Positions 9,769 to 20,084 are shown, counted from the stretch's first letter. The stretch: 64,000 nt of DNA from Piromyces finnis (GCA_002104945.1 MCFH01000003.1:930001-994000); one strand, 5' to 3'. Made by a program: numbers and translations. The notes: generated by a model not told the origin, from the letters alone.

Positions 9769-11101
9769 GACAGAATGAGATACAAATAATCTAGCACAGC
9801 ACGTACTACCAATTATTTATTTAAATTTTAGTATCACTCCTTACTATCTTAGTTCAGTCAGAAAAGATGAAATTATTACTTTTGTTTTCTGTTTTTAGTT
9901 AATTATTATTTGTTTTCAATTTACTAGCAAGAATTTTAATTTAATATTGTTATTACTGATTCAAGTTACCGACCAAATTATATATAATAGACTATTAACT
10001 AAGAGTCTTTCGTCCAATGGTAAATGTTGCCGTCACCTTATTCACACGATCTAAGTTCCGTCACGTGCTTCAGGATCTTTCTACCACCCCTAGTATACCT
10101 CTGTTGATTAGTTAATAATGCTTGTCTATGCTGATATAACTTGTTTAACTTAAAACAGTAAGAAAAGAATATTTCAATTAGCAATATTAAATTACTCGAA
10201 GAGAATCAACAAAAAGAATAGATATATATATCTATATTTTTTTTTTTTTAATTAATTATTATTTAAAAACTTATTTCTTTTTATAAAAATATAAGCCAAC
10301 CTATATAATGTTAAACCATCAAGTATTATAGGTTGTGTAATTCTAAGTGAAAATCCCTCGTAGCTCTTTGATGATAAGCCACAAATATACCCGATGGTTA
10401 ATATTAAATATAATTTAATAAAAGGAAGTAACGTAATTAATTTCTTTATTATCACTAACTTAATTAGCGGAAAGAAAATAATTGATTATCTTCCCCAATT
10501 ATCAGATATAATTGAACACCAAAGTATTACGTACAGCAGTTTAACTTGCCACGCTAAGGGTCACTTTCGAATTATTTATTTATATTTTAAAAAGAATAAT
10601 TTTTAAAAATCGTTCAATTAAAAAAAAATATTTTTTTTTTTTTTAAAAAATTATAAATACTAAAATAATATTTAATTTATTAAAAATTTGAATTACAATA
10701 ATAAGTATAGTAGAACAGCATTTCACAGCAATTTTCCAATACTTATTTAGGGTGCTTAAGTAGTTCACAATTGCCCAGCTTACCGTATTACCAGTGTCAT
10801 GTAGCAATTATGCGAGGCACTTCTATTTCTCTAGCAAAATAGAAAGGTTCAGCGCTTTCCAGTATCCTACTGTGAAAGATAAACTAGACCTAAAAACTTA
10901 ACCACTAATTCCTAAATAAGTACTGCTTCTAAAGCGTACTAATTCAGTTCTACTAAAATATTATACCTTAAAGCTTCAACAGTAATATAAATATTACCTA
11001 TAACTTTGAAGGGTAATAAATTTTTAAGAAATTTATATAATATTTTAGTAATATTTTAATATTACTTTATCCTATGTATTAATAATTTTTATTAATATTA
11101 T
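9769..11101 (-). other. Untranslated leader of element A
   Basis: About 1.3 kb between the primer-binding site and the gag-proximal repeats. It includes a block of normal GC (10700-10930), A/T runs, and a 67-codon open frame at 10455-10252 with a hydrophobic N-terminus, which I do not accept as a gene (see findings). Its gag-proximal half recurs in A' (28410-29200, 34307-35100) and as an isolated fragment at 41813-42177. Confidence 0.7.
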
Positions 11102-11119
11102 TCCCCGATATCTCCACCA
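11102..11119 (-). other. Primer-binding site of element A
   Basis: The minus strand reads TGGTGGAGATATCGGGGA seven bases inside the 5' LTR. It is complementary to a tRNA ending ...TCCCCGATATCTCCA plus CCA, so the primer tRNA should start GGAGATA. Element B has the same 18 bases. The tRNAs in this window (starting GCGTTAA and GCCTGTT) are not the primer, and I could not assign it to an amino acid. Confidence 0.85.
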
Positions 11120-11126
11120 ATTTTTA

Positions 11127-11826
11127 TGCTACGGTTCGAGGAATTTACTTTTATTTATAAAATATTAATAAATTTATTAATACTCAAAAATAATATTAAA
11201 ATGAAATAAGAAAAATTGTTTTATTAATAAAATTGTTTTATTAAGATATTAATATAAAATTATAAAATAAAATAAAAATAAAAATATCTGTATATTTTCT
11301 AATTCTTATAATATACACCTTTTTATACTTTTTGTAAAAAATTAAGTAGTGTTAATTAAAAGAATTAGTCTTTAATTATTTACATTAATTTTAGTCTTTA
11401 AATTACTTTTAAATGAATAATAAAATTACATTACTATTATAATAAATATTTATACATATTATTAAATTGATTAACATACATTAAAAGTTTACTTTAAATA
11501 TATTTAACTAAAGAATTTTACTATTTTACAGAAATATTATTCATAATTTTAATTAATAAAAATTCATTAACTTGATAAATTAAACTAAAAGTTCAATAAA
11601 CTATAATTTTCAATATATTATTATTACTAAATTAATTTTTAAGTTTAATAAAATAAAATTTAAGTTCAATAAAAATAATTATTAATAATTTTAAATATAA
11701 TTTAAGTGTATACATTAATTTACAAATAAGAATATTGTAAAGTTTTCATACATTTAGGAACAATAATGGATTAGGTCATAATCATTAATTATGACAAGAA
11801 TAACATTATTTGTTGGTTCCTTAACA
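11127..11826 (-). repeat. 5' LTR of element A (700 bp)
   Basis: On the minus strand it begins TGTTAAGGAACC at 11826 and ends CCGTAGCA at 11127. This LTR should carry the promoter. Its last bases equal those of the solo LTR at 20099-20955 rather than those of A's own 3' LTR. Its start is 14 bp upstream of the tRNA-Gly gene and faces away from it. Confidence 0.92.
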
Positions 11827-11840
11827 GAATAAAAATAAAA

Positions 11841-11911
11841 GCGTTAATAGTATAGAGGTAGAATATTTGCCTTCCAAGCAAATGGCCCGGGTTCGATTCC
11901 CGGTTAACGCA
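11841..11911 (+). tRNA. tRNA-Gly (anticodon TCC), left arm
   Basis: A 71-nt gene. The acceptor stem GCGTTAA pairs with TTAACGC, followed by discriminator A. The anticodon stem TTTGC/GCAAA encloses the loop CTTCCAA, giving anticodon TCC. The T-arm is CCGGGTTCGATTCCCGG. No intron. An identical copy lies inverted at 20014-20084 and another at 63232-63302. Confidence 0.97.
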
Positions 11912-11919
11912 TATTTAGT

Positions 11920-11991
11920 GCCTGTTTGGCTTAGTGGTAGAGCGTCGCTCTTGTAAAGCGAAGGTCGGTGGTTCAATTCCGTCAATAGGCA
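11920..11991 (+). tRNA. tRNA-Thr (anticodon TGT), left arm
   Basis: A 72-nt gene 8 bp after tRNA-Gly. Acceptor GCCTGTT pairs with AATAGGC (one G-U), then A. The anticodon stem TCGCT/AGCGA has the loop CTTGTAA, so the anticodon is TGT. The T-stem GGTGG/CCGTC has two G-U pairs around a TTCAATT loop. The short spacing suggests a paired, possibly co-transcribed, Gly-Thr unit. Confidence 0.95.
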
Positions 11992-12411
11992 ATAATTTTG
12001 TTAAATAATTTTAAGTAAAATGATAATAAATGAAATTTTTTTATATGAAAGTAAAAATTATAATTCTATATTATTTTTACATTAATAGTTATAATATTAT
12101 ATATAACACTAACATTAAATAAATAAATATTTTTAATAAGTTTATTTATTATTTTATATATATTTATTATTATTTATTTATTAATATTTTTTATTAATAA
12201 TTACATTTTTATTATTATAATACAAGTATATAATAACGTCTTTTCTTATAAATTGAAAAGAGCTACATTTTAATTATAGTAAAAATATATATTTATATAA
12301 CATTAAATAAAATTATACTGTGAAATAAATTTAATTAATAAATAATTTTATTAATAAGGTTAACAAAGAGAAAAAGTTACATTGTAAATATTACAGTTAT
12401 ATAATGAGATG
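11992..12411. other. AT-rich spacer between tRNA-Thr and element B
   Basis: No gene seen. Its outer part (about 11992-12240) is not matched in the right arm. Its inner part (about 12290-12411, ending AATGAGATG) mirrors 19453-19560. Confidence 0.5.
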
Positions 12412-12832
12412 TGATATAAAAATAATATGTGACTTGAACATATTATTATATTAGTAATTTTTCCTAATATTAAATTTATATAGCTTTATTATAATATTAA
12501 TTATTTCTACAATATATAAGAATATAATATAAATGTACGACAAATGTAATATCATATAATGTAAAAGAATAATGTAAATGAATGATCCATATAGTTCTAG
12601 CCTTATAATTGGACAATTAATTATTAAGTAAGCCTCATTAGTATAAATAGACTAGAATAAATATTATTAAAAAGGGCTTCTTGTTTTTAGTTAGAATTTT
12701 TAATATTTGACAACGACAGAACGTTTTAGTATTTAGACAGAATAGAAATATTGGAAAGTTATAAATAAAGTTATTAATAAAACATATATTATTTAAAGTT
12801 TAATTCTTTCTACATAAAATTAACCCGTATCA
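12412..12832 (+). repeat. 5' LTR of element B (421 bp)
   Basis: Runs from TGATATAAAAATAATATG to TTAACCCGTATCA. It lies inside the spacer of the large inverted repeat. Older pieces of the same LTR family end at 19709 and 62689. Confidence 0.92.
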
Positions 12833-12835
12833 ACT

Positions 12836-12853
12836 TGGTGGAGATATCGGGGA
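12836..12853 (+). other. Primer-binding site of element B
   Basis: TGGTGGAGATATCGGGGA, three bases after the 5' LTR. All 18 bases equal the site of element A although the two LTR families have different sequences, so both use the same tRNA primer. Confidence 0.88.
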
Positions 12854-13345
12854 TAGAAAGAATAGTGTTTTTCGATTTTTAAGAAGTTTTATTGTTATTT
12901 TCCTCCTTTACTACTTAGAAGTAGAAAAGGATATAAAAAAGTTATTATTCTTTTAATAATATAATATAATTAAGTAGTTTATACTAGACAGCTACAACGC
13001 TTGCGTATAAATTATAAAAGTTTAGTATATTTACTCCAGTTATTTATTGAGGTTATTTAAGAGTTGGTAGCTACCATATCAGTTCTTAAATATTCATTAG
13101 GAGAGTAGAGCGCTTCCGGCAGCTATTAAAGAAATATCACCATTCTAACCCACTGTTAGAATAAAGTATTTATTAGTGAGGGCCCGAAGTGGAGGTCGAA
13201 AACTAAACTTGATAAATAAAATATATTAACTAATTAGTTTGTTATATTATTTTAAGTTAAATAAGTAGAAAAATAATTATTAAAAAAAAATTTTTTCTAT
13301 TTACTCATTAATACCTAACCCTTTAAATTTCAGTAAATTTTTGCT

Positions 13346-14286
13346 ATGGCTAATAGATCTTCGTATTATAGACTTCCTATCTTGGATAAAACCCATTGCA
13401 ACGAAGATGTGTGGAAACGTCAGATGGAAGCATGGTTTTCTAGAGAAGGTATTGTTGATGAGAATGAAAAGTTCGATACCATTGTCGGTTGTATCGATTT
13501 CCCAGAAATTGTTGATGAACTAATTAGGTTTGAACGCATGTGGAACAGGCCACCCTCTTTGGATGAATGTATGCCATCAATTAGGAATAGGCTAGCCTAT
13601 TGGAACAACAAACAGGATGGTTTTCGCCGATTAAAGATTATGGTTATTCGTCCTGGAGAAACAGTGGATGAATTCAATAATAGATTTTTGGACCTTTACC
13701 ATTCTTTGGATGCGGAATACCGCCCCAGAATTTCTGTGTACGACTATATGCATGCTATCCGTAGTCGTCCAGAATTACAACATGCCCTCACCATTCGTGA
13801 GCCTGCAATTATTGATGAGGCTTGCCAAACTGCAAAGAACCATGAATACTGGAAAGAATACACCACTTATTCCAATAGCTTTACTCCCGGTTTTAATCCT
13901 CATGGTGCTTATACACCACAGTATCGTCCGATAGATAATCATTATTCCAACCCTAACCCTTATTCTTATTGATATTCCAATAATTCCAGTTACAATTATC
14001 CTTCAACACCGGTTGCTCCTGTCCAGGACCTAGTTACTCAGATCCTTATTTCAACAACAGGCCTCCTGCACCAATGGGTGATGGTTATGCCACTTATCAT
14101 CAATCTGAATATTATACTCCTTATCCTGCTTATAATCCCCCAAATCAGTATCAAAACAGGTATAATTCATCTTACAATCAGCATAGGAATACCCCTCATG
14201 CGTCTGGTAACTTTTCCCAAAAAGTGTGTTATCGCAGCCATCAACCAGGACACCTCCAAAAAGACTGTGGTCGTTTAAATCACTAA
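13346..14286 (+). pseudogene. gag: Gag of element B, broken
   Basis: The frame opens at ATG 13346 and reads 208 residues, including a core (VDEFNNRFLDLYHSLD and ISVYDYMHAI) that parallels the Gag core of A. It then meets a TGA at 13970-13972, and homologous reading resumes in another frame near 14030 (a Tyr/Asn/Pro-rich tail). The end holds a zinc knuckle whose second cysteine is serine (CYRS...H...C). The stop TAA at 14284 lies in the frameshift signal. A functional Gag cannot be made from this copy without suppression. Confidence 0.85.
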
Positions 14287-14322
14287 ATGGAGGTCGATCC
14301 ACCTCCAGTAACCAAATGGGTC
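14274..14322 (+). promoter_or_regulatory. -1 ribosomal frameshift signal of B: TTTAAAT plus predicted H-type pseudoknot
   Basis: Gag codons CGT TTA AAT CAC TAA again contain T-TTA-AAT (14274-14280), and a -1 slip enters the pol frame. The spacer is 7 nt (14281-14287). Stem 1 is TGGAGG (14288-14293) with CCTCCA (14302-14307). Loop 1 is TC. Stem 2 is GATCCA (14296-14301) with TGGGTC (14317-14322), including one G-U pair. Loop 3 is 9 nt. Heptamer, spacer length, stem-1 length and loop-1 length equal those of A, while the stem sequences differ with pairing kept. Confidence 0.82.
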
Positions 14323-17300
14323 ACTCACCATCGGAATCTACGGTCAAAAAGGATATAATTGCTGTAGCTAAAAGGAAATTAGACCCTACAGATGAGGAGG
14401 AATCAGCTCAAACGAAGAGGCGCAACTTGCTCACCTCCTCGAATTCTGATACTACTACTCCTCCTACATCTCCGGTGAGCTCACAACCATCTCAGGCACG
14501 CCCCCAGGCGAATCTTCCCTCTTCAAAAAATTTTCAGGAAAATAACCACAATGGTGCAGCGGGCACTGTCTCGAACCCCCAGTCCCCAGGTCATGCGTTC
14601 GAATCCCCCTCGTTCCCAAACGTAAGTAGTGTTGAAATGGATTTTGAACAAACTCAGGCACCTCCAGATGTCCGTAAGTCCGAGAGCCATGTTAAATCTG
14701 TATCTTTTAAAAATGTTTCCAAGCCGAAAAGTGAAAAGAAAAGTAAAAGTCCCTATTACTTCCTCTCCTAATATCGGAAGCGTACTTTTACAGCCCTTAG
14801 GCCCAAAAGAGAAAACTATACAAGTCATGAAGTTATCTCAAGGGACAAATAGATATGATATCTGCGAAGACTTGAAAAATACTAAGGCTAATGTGACTTT
14901 CGCCCAACTCTTGGAATTATCCAACCAATCTCGTATGGATCTTATCAACAACTTAAAGAAGGAACGTGTTCCTTCTAGCTCGATTGTTATGGGTATGGTT
15001 GAACAGGATAATAAGCCGCTGGAACTACAAGTCGTTAATAATCCTCATCACGATTATGTGTCTGGTGCCGTAAAAGACCACGACATTGCAGTAGTTCATG
15101 CCTTACTGAATGGACATAAGGCTTTTCTTTTAGTTGATTCCTGCAGTAATATTAACTTGGTTTCTAGGAAATTCTTGTTAGATAATATAAACGATTTCAA
15201 AATTGAAGGCCAAGTCTACAGTAAAATTCAACAGGCTATGGCTGATGATAACCTTCGTACCTTTGATTTGGTTGAACTCAATGTGTGTATTGGTTCTCTT
15301 ACCTTTCCGGTCCTATTCCGCATTTGTGATAATGACGACGTATTTTATGATGCTTTGATTGGTTTGAAAGTTCAACATGATCAACTGATTATTGTTGATG
15401 CAGTCGATAAAACTGTTTGTGTTAAGACACGTCAAGGTACTCTGGAACCTCTCACTCCTATTATTGATATTAATTCTTTTAACTCTTTGTGCTATTACTG
15501 TTACTTATTTCCCTCTTCTGATAGGAAACCAATTGTAGCTGCTCTCAAGGACGAGCCTATTTTTAATAAGGAGGATTTAATTCTAGGTAAAGTTGCGGAA
15601 TTACATAATCTTATTCCTTCATATAAGTCTGAAGAACCGATTGTTGTAGATAATTTTCAAAGTCTTCTATTTTCTTTTCGTGATGTTATTGCTTGTTCCA
15701 CTGATGATCTCCAACGTTCAAAACTCCGGTCACACCACATTGAACTTGTCGATGGCGCTAAACCCATTAAAGCTAAAGTTCGGAAGTTGTCACAAGTTCA
15801 ACTAGCTGCTCATATGGGTGAACTTCAAAAACTACTGGATAAAGGCCTTATTGTTCCATTCCATTCCCCCTGGGCTTCTCCCATTGTAATGGTTCCTAAG
15901 AAGCACAATAAATGACGTCTTTGTGCAGATTATAGAAAAGTCAATAATATTACTGTAAAGGATGCCTACTCTATTCCCAACATTAGAGAAACTTTTGAAT
16001 CCATGACTGATTCAAGATTTTTCACGGCCTTAGATCTGTTCAGTGGATACCACCAAATTCCTATGCTACCAGAAGATCAATGTATCACAGCTATTACCAC
16101 GCGTTTTGGAAATTTTGATTACGTAGTCATGCCTTTTGGTTTAACAAACGCGCCCGCGACCTTTCAAAGAGAGATGAATCGTATCTTCTTTGACCTCCTC
16201 AATGTTTGTATTCAAGTATACCTGGATGACATAATTATTTATTCTCCTTCTTACTCACAACATCTTCGTGATATCAAAAAGGTTTTCCAGATCCTTCGCG
16301 ATAATGGTTTAAAGGTCAACATTGAGAAGTGTCACTTTTGCTTACAGGAAGTTGAAGTGTTGGGTCATGTTGTTTCTATTAATGGTCTTCTTCCTATTAA
16401 ATCTAAGGTTGATAATATACTCAAACTAGATCCTCCTAAATCTGTTACTGAACTTCGTTCTTTTCTTGGAATGGTTGGTTATTATAGGGAATTTATTGAT
16501 CACTTTGCTTCCATTACTGCTCCCTTGAATAAACTCCTTAGAAAAGACGCCAAGTTTATTTGGGATTCTGAGTGTAATTCGTCGTTCGTAGCTGCTAAAG
16601 AATATTTAGCCTCTGCCCCTATTCTGTGTTTTCCTCGTTATGATATTCCTTTCATTATTCGCTCTGACGCCAGTTTCAGTGGTATTGGCGGCGTATTATT
16701 GCAACTTTTGGAGGACGGGGTAGAGCATCCTATAAAGTATGCTAGTCGTGCATTAAAGAAAGCTGAATTAAACTACCCTATTACTGAACTGGAAGGTACC
16801 GCTGCTCATTATTGCCTGATGGAATTTCGTCATTATGTCCTAGGAAATCCGTACAAAACTATTTTATATACTGACCACCTTCCGCTAGTTGCTATCATTA
16901 ATAAAAATGAACCTCAAACTTCAAAACACGCTCGCTGGGTTAATGACTTTAGTCAAAATATGGTAGAAGTAAGATATCAACCTGGAAAAGCGAATATTTT
17001 AGCTGACGCATTATCCCGGATGTCATTAAAAGAGGATAACAGTCAGGAAGTGAATGCAAATGCAATAGTTAGTACACTAAATGATACCAATCTTGAGTCA
17101 GAAAATAACGAAAGTGAAAGTGATGAAGAAGAATCTCTATTAGCTCGGAAACAGAGAAAACAAGTTGTAGAAGAACCTACTGAGATGCCTGAATTAATGT
17201 CAGAAGAAGAAAACGAGGAAAATGATAAATATATCTCAGAGGTTATGAAAAACTTTTTAAAAGAAAGAGTAATAAGAATAAATAATCTGTTATATTTCAG

Positions 17301-18393
17301 GGATAACGATAACTTAAGAAAGATTGTTGACGAACCCTTGGAAAAGATCCAGGTCATCGCGAAAAACCATAAAATCGCACATGAAGGACTGCAGAAAACT
17401 TACCAAAGGATCAAGGAAAAGTATTATTGGTAGAACATGGTTTTAGATATAAAAACCTATATTTCTACGTGTAAAATCTGCCAGTTACGGAAGTCCCAAC
17501 CTCTACCTGAAAGAGCCGAGAGATTTGCATCACCAGTCGAAGCCCCGTTTGTCAGAATAGCCGTGGACATAATAGGCCCGTTAAAGACTACTGTGCAAGA
17601 TAATAAATATATCATTGTAGCGGTGGACTATTTTACAAAATGGCCTGAAGCGAAGGCGTTGTCAACGACCACCTCAGAAGATGTAGCGGAATTCCTAACC
17701 GAAGTATTTAGTCGCCACGGAGTCCCACAATTGGTCTTAATGGATAATGGTGTACAATTTACTTCCGACTATACAAAAATATTTTTAGATTTATATGATA
17801 CTTATGTACACTTCGTATCCACTTACCACCCAGAGTCAAATGGTCTAGTGGAAAATAAGAGTAGGGAAATTGGAAAACAGCTACAATTCTTAGTAGAGAA
17901 CAATGAAGACTGGGACAAATACTTACCAGTAGCTCTATGGGCGTTAAGGACCAGTATATCTACAACTGGATTCTCTAGTTTTGAACTTGTTTATGGAAGA
18001 AAGGATGCACGCCCAATAGATTTAGTGCTGATGGAAACATATCAAGAAACTTTAGGAAGATCCACAGAAGAAATTATAATGGAAAGGTTCGTGGATCACG
18101 CTAAATGGATAAGGAAGGCGGCTTCAAAAATGCTAGGTACTCTAAAGTATTGGGAAGCTAGAAGACAAAATAAAATAAGCATGGCTCATAAGGAAGAATA
18201 CAAAATAGGCGATCTAGTCAAATTAAGGAATTTCAACAGAACAAAATTGGAACCATATTTTAAAGGACCTTATCAAATCCTAGATATCGCCTGGAATACG
18301 GTCAAGCTCAAAGACTACAATACAGGACAAGAACTAACCAGGTATACACATATGAAGAATATCCTCCCATATAAAGAAAATATTTCGTTATGA
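14289..18393 (+). pseudogene. pol: Pol polyprotein of element B, broken
   Basis: Homologous along its length to Pol of A. After the -1 entry a Ser/Pro-rich linker reads to about 14750, where the frame shifts; reading then continues to 15912. This stretch has protease LLVDSCSN (about 15128-15152) and early RT. A TGA at 15913 replaces the tryptophan expected before RLCADYR. The next block reaches 17430: LDLFSGYH, the YLDD active site, RNase H (SDAS, ELEGTA, YTDH, DALSR) and the two histidines of the integrase zinc finger. A TAG at 17431 stands where a sense codon is expected. The last block (17434-18393) has the zinc-finger cysteines, the DDE residues (VDIIGP, MDNGVQF, SNGLVEN) and a GPY module. 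Confidence 0.9.
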
Positions 18394-18994
18394 GAGGTAT
18401 AGTTGTATAGTTATGAACACATAAATACACTAAAAAATAAAAAAAAAAAAAGAAAAGAAAAAAAAGGAATTATAGTTGGACACGAGAAGCTTACACGACG
18501 ACACTAAATTGAAATTTCATTTTAAAACACTTTTTTTTATATTATTTACAGACTATACTTTATTTAAAATTAAAATTATGATATTTTACAAACTATATAT
18601 GTTTAACATATATATAAAAAAAAAAAAAAAATTGAAATTTCGAAATTGAAATTGAAAAAGTCAAAAAGGGATTTTGAATTTCGAAAAGTTGATTAACTCC
18701 TGTCCTGTTCGACCTTGCTAAATCTCGAGTAGCCCCTACCTTAGTTATTGATAATAATAATAAATAATCATTATAATAAATAATAAATAATAATTATAAT
18801 AATAATAGTAGTAGTTTAATTAGTAATTAGTATATATAAATAATTATAATAATAATTAAAAAAAAAATTTTATTAGTATTTTTTTTCAATTTTTTTTAAT
18901 TTTAGAAATTTAGTTTTATAACCAGAAAAATTAATATTATAACCAGATACGCTCAGTAAAAATTTTGTATCTTAAATTATACTTCGCTCTCCTA
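18394..18994 (+). other. 3' non-coding region of element B
   Basis: An unusually long (about 600 bp) untranslated stretch between the pol stop and the polypurine tract; the equivalent in A is only 12 bp. It contains an A/G run (about 18433-18470), a short GC-richer part (18475-18510, 18690-18750) and AATAAT repeats. No open frame recognised. Confidence 0.6.
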
Positions 18995-19009
18995 TAGCGA
19001 GGGGATTTT
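18995..19009 (+). other. Polypurine tract of element B
   Basis: TAGCGAGGGGATTTT precedes the 3' LTR start TGATATAAAAA. The G-rich core AGCGAGGGGA is the likely plus-strand primer. Confidence 0.75.
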
Positions 19010-19430
19010 TGATATAAAAATAATATGTGACTTGAACATATTATTATATTAGTAATTTTTCCTAATATTAAATTTATATAGCTTTATTATAATATTAATT
19101 ATTTCTACAATGTATAAGAATATAATGTAAATGTATGACAAATGTAATATCATGTAATGTAAAAGAATAATGTAAATGAATGATCCATATAGTTCTAGCC
19201 TTATAATTGGACAATTAATTATTAATTAAGCTTCATTAATATAAATAGACTAGAATAAATATTATTAAAAAGGGCTTCTTGTTTTTAGTTAGAATTTTTA
19301 ATATTTGACAACGACAGAACATTTTAGTATTTAGACAGAATAGAAATATTGGAAAGTTATAAATAAAGTTATTAATAAAATATATATTATTTAAAGTTTA
19401 ATTCTTTCTACATAAAATTAACCCGTATCA
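19010..19430 (+). repeat. 3' LTR of element B (421 bp)
   Basis: Same length and ends as 12412-12832, with about nine substitutions between them by eye. It is followed by 22 bp (19431-19452) with no partner in the left arm, and then by the right arm of the inverted repeat. Confidence 0.92.
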
Positions 19431-19593
19431 TTTATATGGTAACATGTCCTTACATCTCATTATATAACTGTAATATCTACATTGTAACTTTTTCTCTTTG
19501 TTAATCTTAATAAAATTATTAATTAATTAAATTTATTTCACAAAATTAATTATTAATAAAGAATTCTTTTTAATTAGGCTTAAATAGTTCAAA

Positions 19594-19709
19594 ACAATAG
19601 GATAAGCGTTTTAGTATACAGAATAGAAATATTGAAACATAATTAATAATGTTATAAAGGCAATATAATTTAAAATTAAATTCTTTTTACATAAAAATAA
19701 CCTCTATCA
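19594..19709 (+). repeat. Relic of a family-B LTR (3' end only)
   Basis: CAGAATAGAAATATTG, then TTAAATTCTTTTTACATAA, ending CTCTATCA match the last 115 bp of the B LTR. A second relic ends at 62689. Both are followed by the similar flank cttatat-tagtaat-tgatt, so they belong to duplicated copies of one old locus. Confidence 0.7.
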
Positions 19710-19933
19710 CTTATATCTAGTAATATGATTCAGTATAAAATAAATTTATCATTAACGTGTTCAATGTACTACTTTTAAAAGTTGAACCACAATTATAAAA
19801 TTTGACAGCACTAATTTTATTAAGTTTTATTATTACGTTATTAAGTAAATAATTAATAGAAATATAAAATTATATTAAGTTAAAATATATATTACCTAAT
19901 ACTCTTATCAATCTAAGTATTTTACAAAATTAA

Positions 19934-20005
19934 TGCCTATTGACGGAATTGAACCACCGACCTTCGCTTTACAAGAGCGACGCTCTACCACTAAGCCAAA
20001 CAGGC
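19934..20005 (-). tRNA. tRNA-Thr (anticodon TGT), right arm
   Basis: The 72-nt inverse complement of 11920-11991. I see no difference between the two copies. It is flanked on the 3' side by DNA homologous to 62700-63170. Confidence 0.95.
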
Positions 20006-20013
20006 ACTAAATA

Positions 20014-20084
20014 TGCGTTAACCGGGAATCGAACCCGGGCCATTTGCTTGGAAGGCAAATATTCTACCTCTATACTATTAACGC
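20014..20084 (-). tRNA. tRNA-Gly (anticodon TCC), right arm
   Basis: The 71-nt inverse complement of 11841-11911, with no visible difference. The next 14 bp, TTTTATTTTTATTC (20085-20098), equal the 14 bp upstream of the left-arm copy; an LTR starts at 20099. Confidence 0.97.

Larger units (their letters stand above)
3954..11826 (-). mobile_element. Full-length Ty3/gypsy retrotransposon A
   Basis: A complete LTR retrotransposon on the minus strand, in order: 5' LTR (11826-11127), primer-binding site (11119-11102), leader of about 1.5 kb, gag (ending 8727), a -1 frameshift signal, pol (ending 4684), polypurine tract and 3' LTR (4660-3954). All coding regions are open and the catalytic motifs are present, so this copy may be active or recently active. 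GAAT flanks both ends (3950-3953 and 11827-11830), consistent with a 4-bp target duplication. Its 5' LTR ends 14 bp upstream of a tRNA-Gly gene. The LTRs differ at a few positions and by about 7 bp in length. Confidence 0.93.
2145..12411 (+). repeat. Left arm of a large imperfect inverted repeat
   Basis: Reading leftward from 12411, this arm mirrors 19453-26343 read rightward. It begins with the segment ending ATAATGAGATG, passes the tRNA-Thr/tRNA-Gly pair, then a family-A LTR at the same place, the ATTC-GATAAATAATG flank, the AAGGGTTATG block, the TTTG microsatellite near 3246, the CATTCTGACC block and the M repeat. Homology stops near 2145 (right arm 26343). Arm differences: the full element A here versus two solo LTRs there, one R repeat unit here versus about four there, and an unmatched segment of about 250-350 bp between tRNA-Thr and the centre. 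Confidence 0.85.
12412..19430 (+). mobile_element. Decayed Ty3/gypsy retrotransposon B at the centre of the inverted repeat
   Basis: A full-length but broken element with two 421-bp LTRs starting TGATA and ending TATCA, a primer-binding site identical to that of A, gag, a frameshift signal and pol. By eye the LTRs differ at about nine positions, mostly transitions, so this insertion is older than A. Defects: a TGA and a frameshift in gag, a frameshift early in pol, a TGA in RT and a TAG in integrase. I see no matching target duplication (left flank AGATG, right flank TTTAT). This may reflect rearrangement at the palindrome centre. Confidence 0.9.

Noticed and set aside
10394-10606. Open frame opposite the small leader frame of A (and at 28387-28581, 34284-34478)
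   Set aside because: It overlaps the leader on the other strand, includes D sequence in A' and shows no recognisable protein pattern.
14464-14828. Minus-strand open frames within B pol
   Set aside because: Shadows of the Ser/Pro-rich linker, contradicted by the homologous plus-strand Pol.
12401-19435. Target-site duplication of element B
   Set aside because: The flanks AGATG and TTTAT do not match at 4 or 5 bp; I therefore report none.
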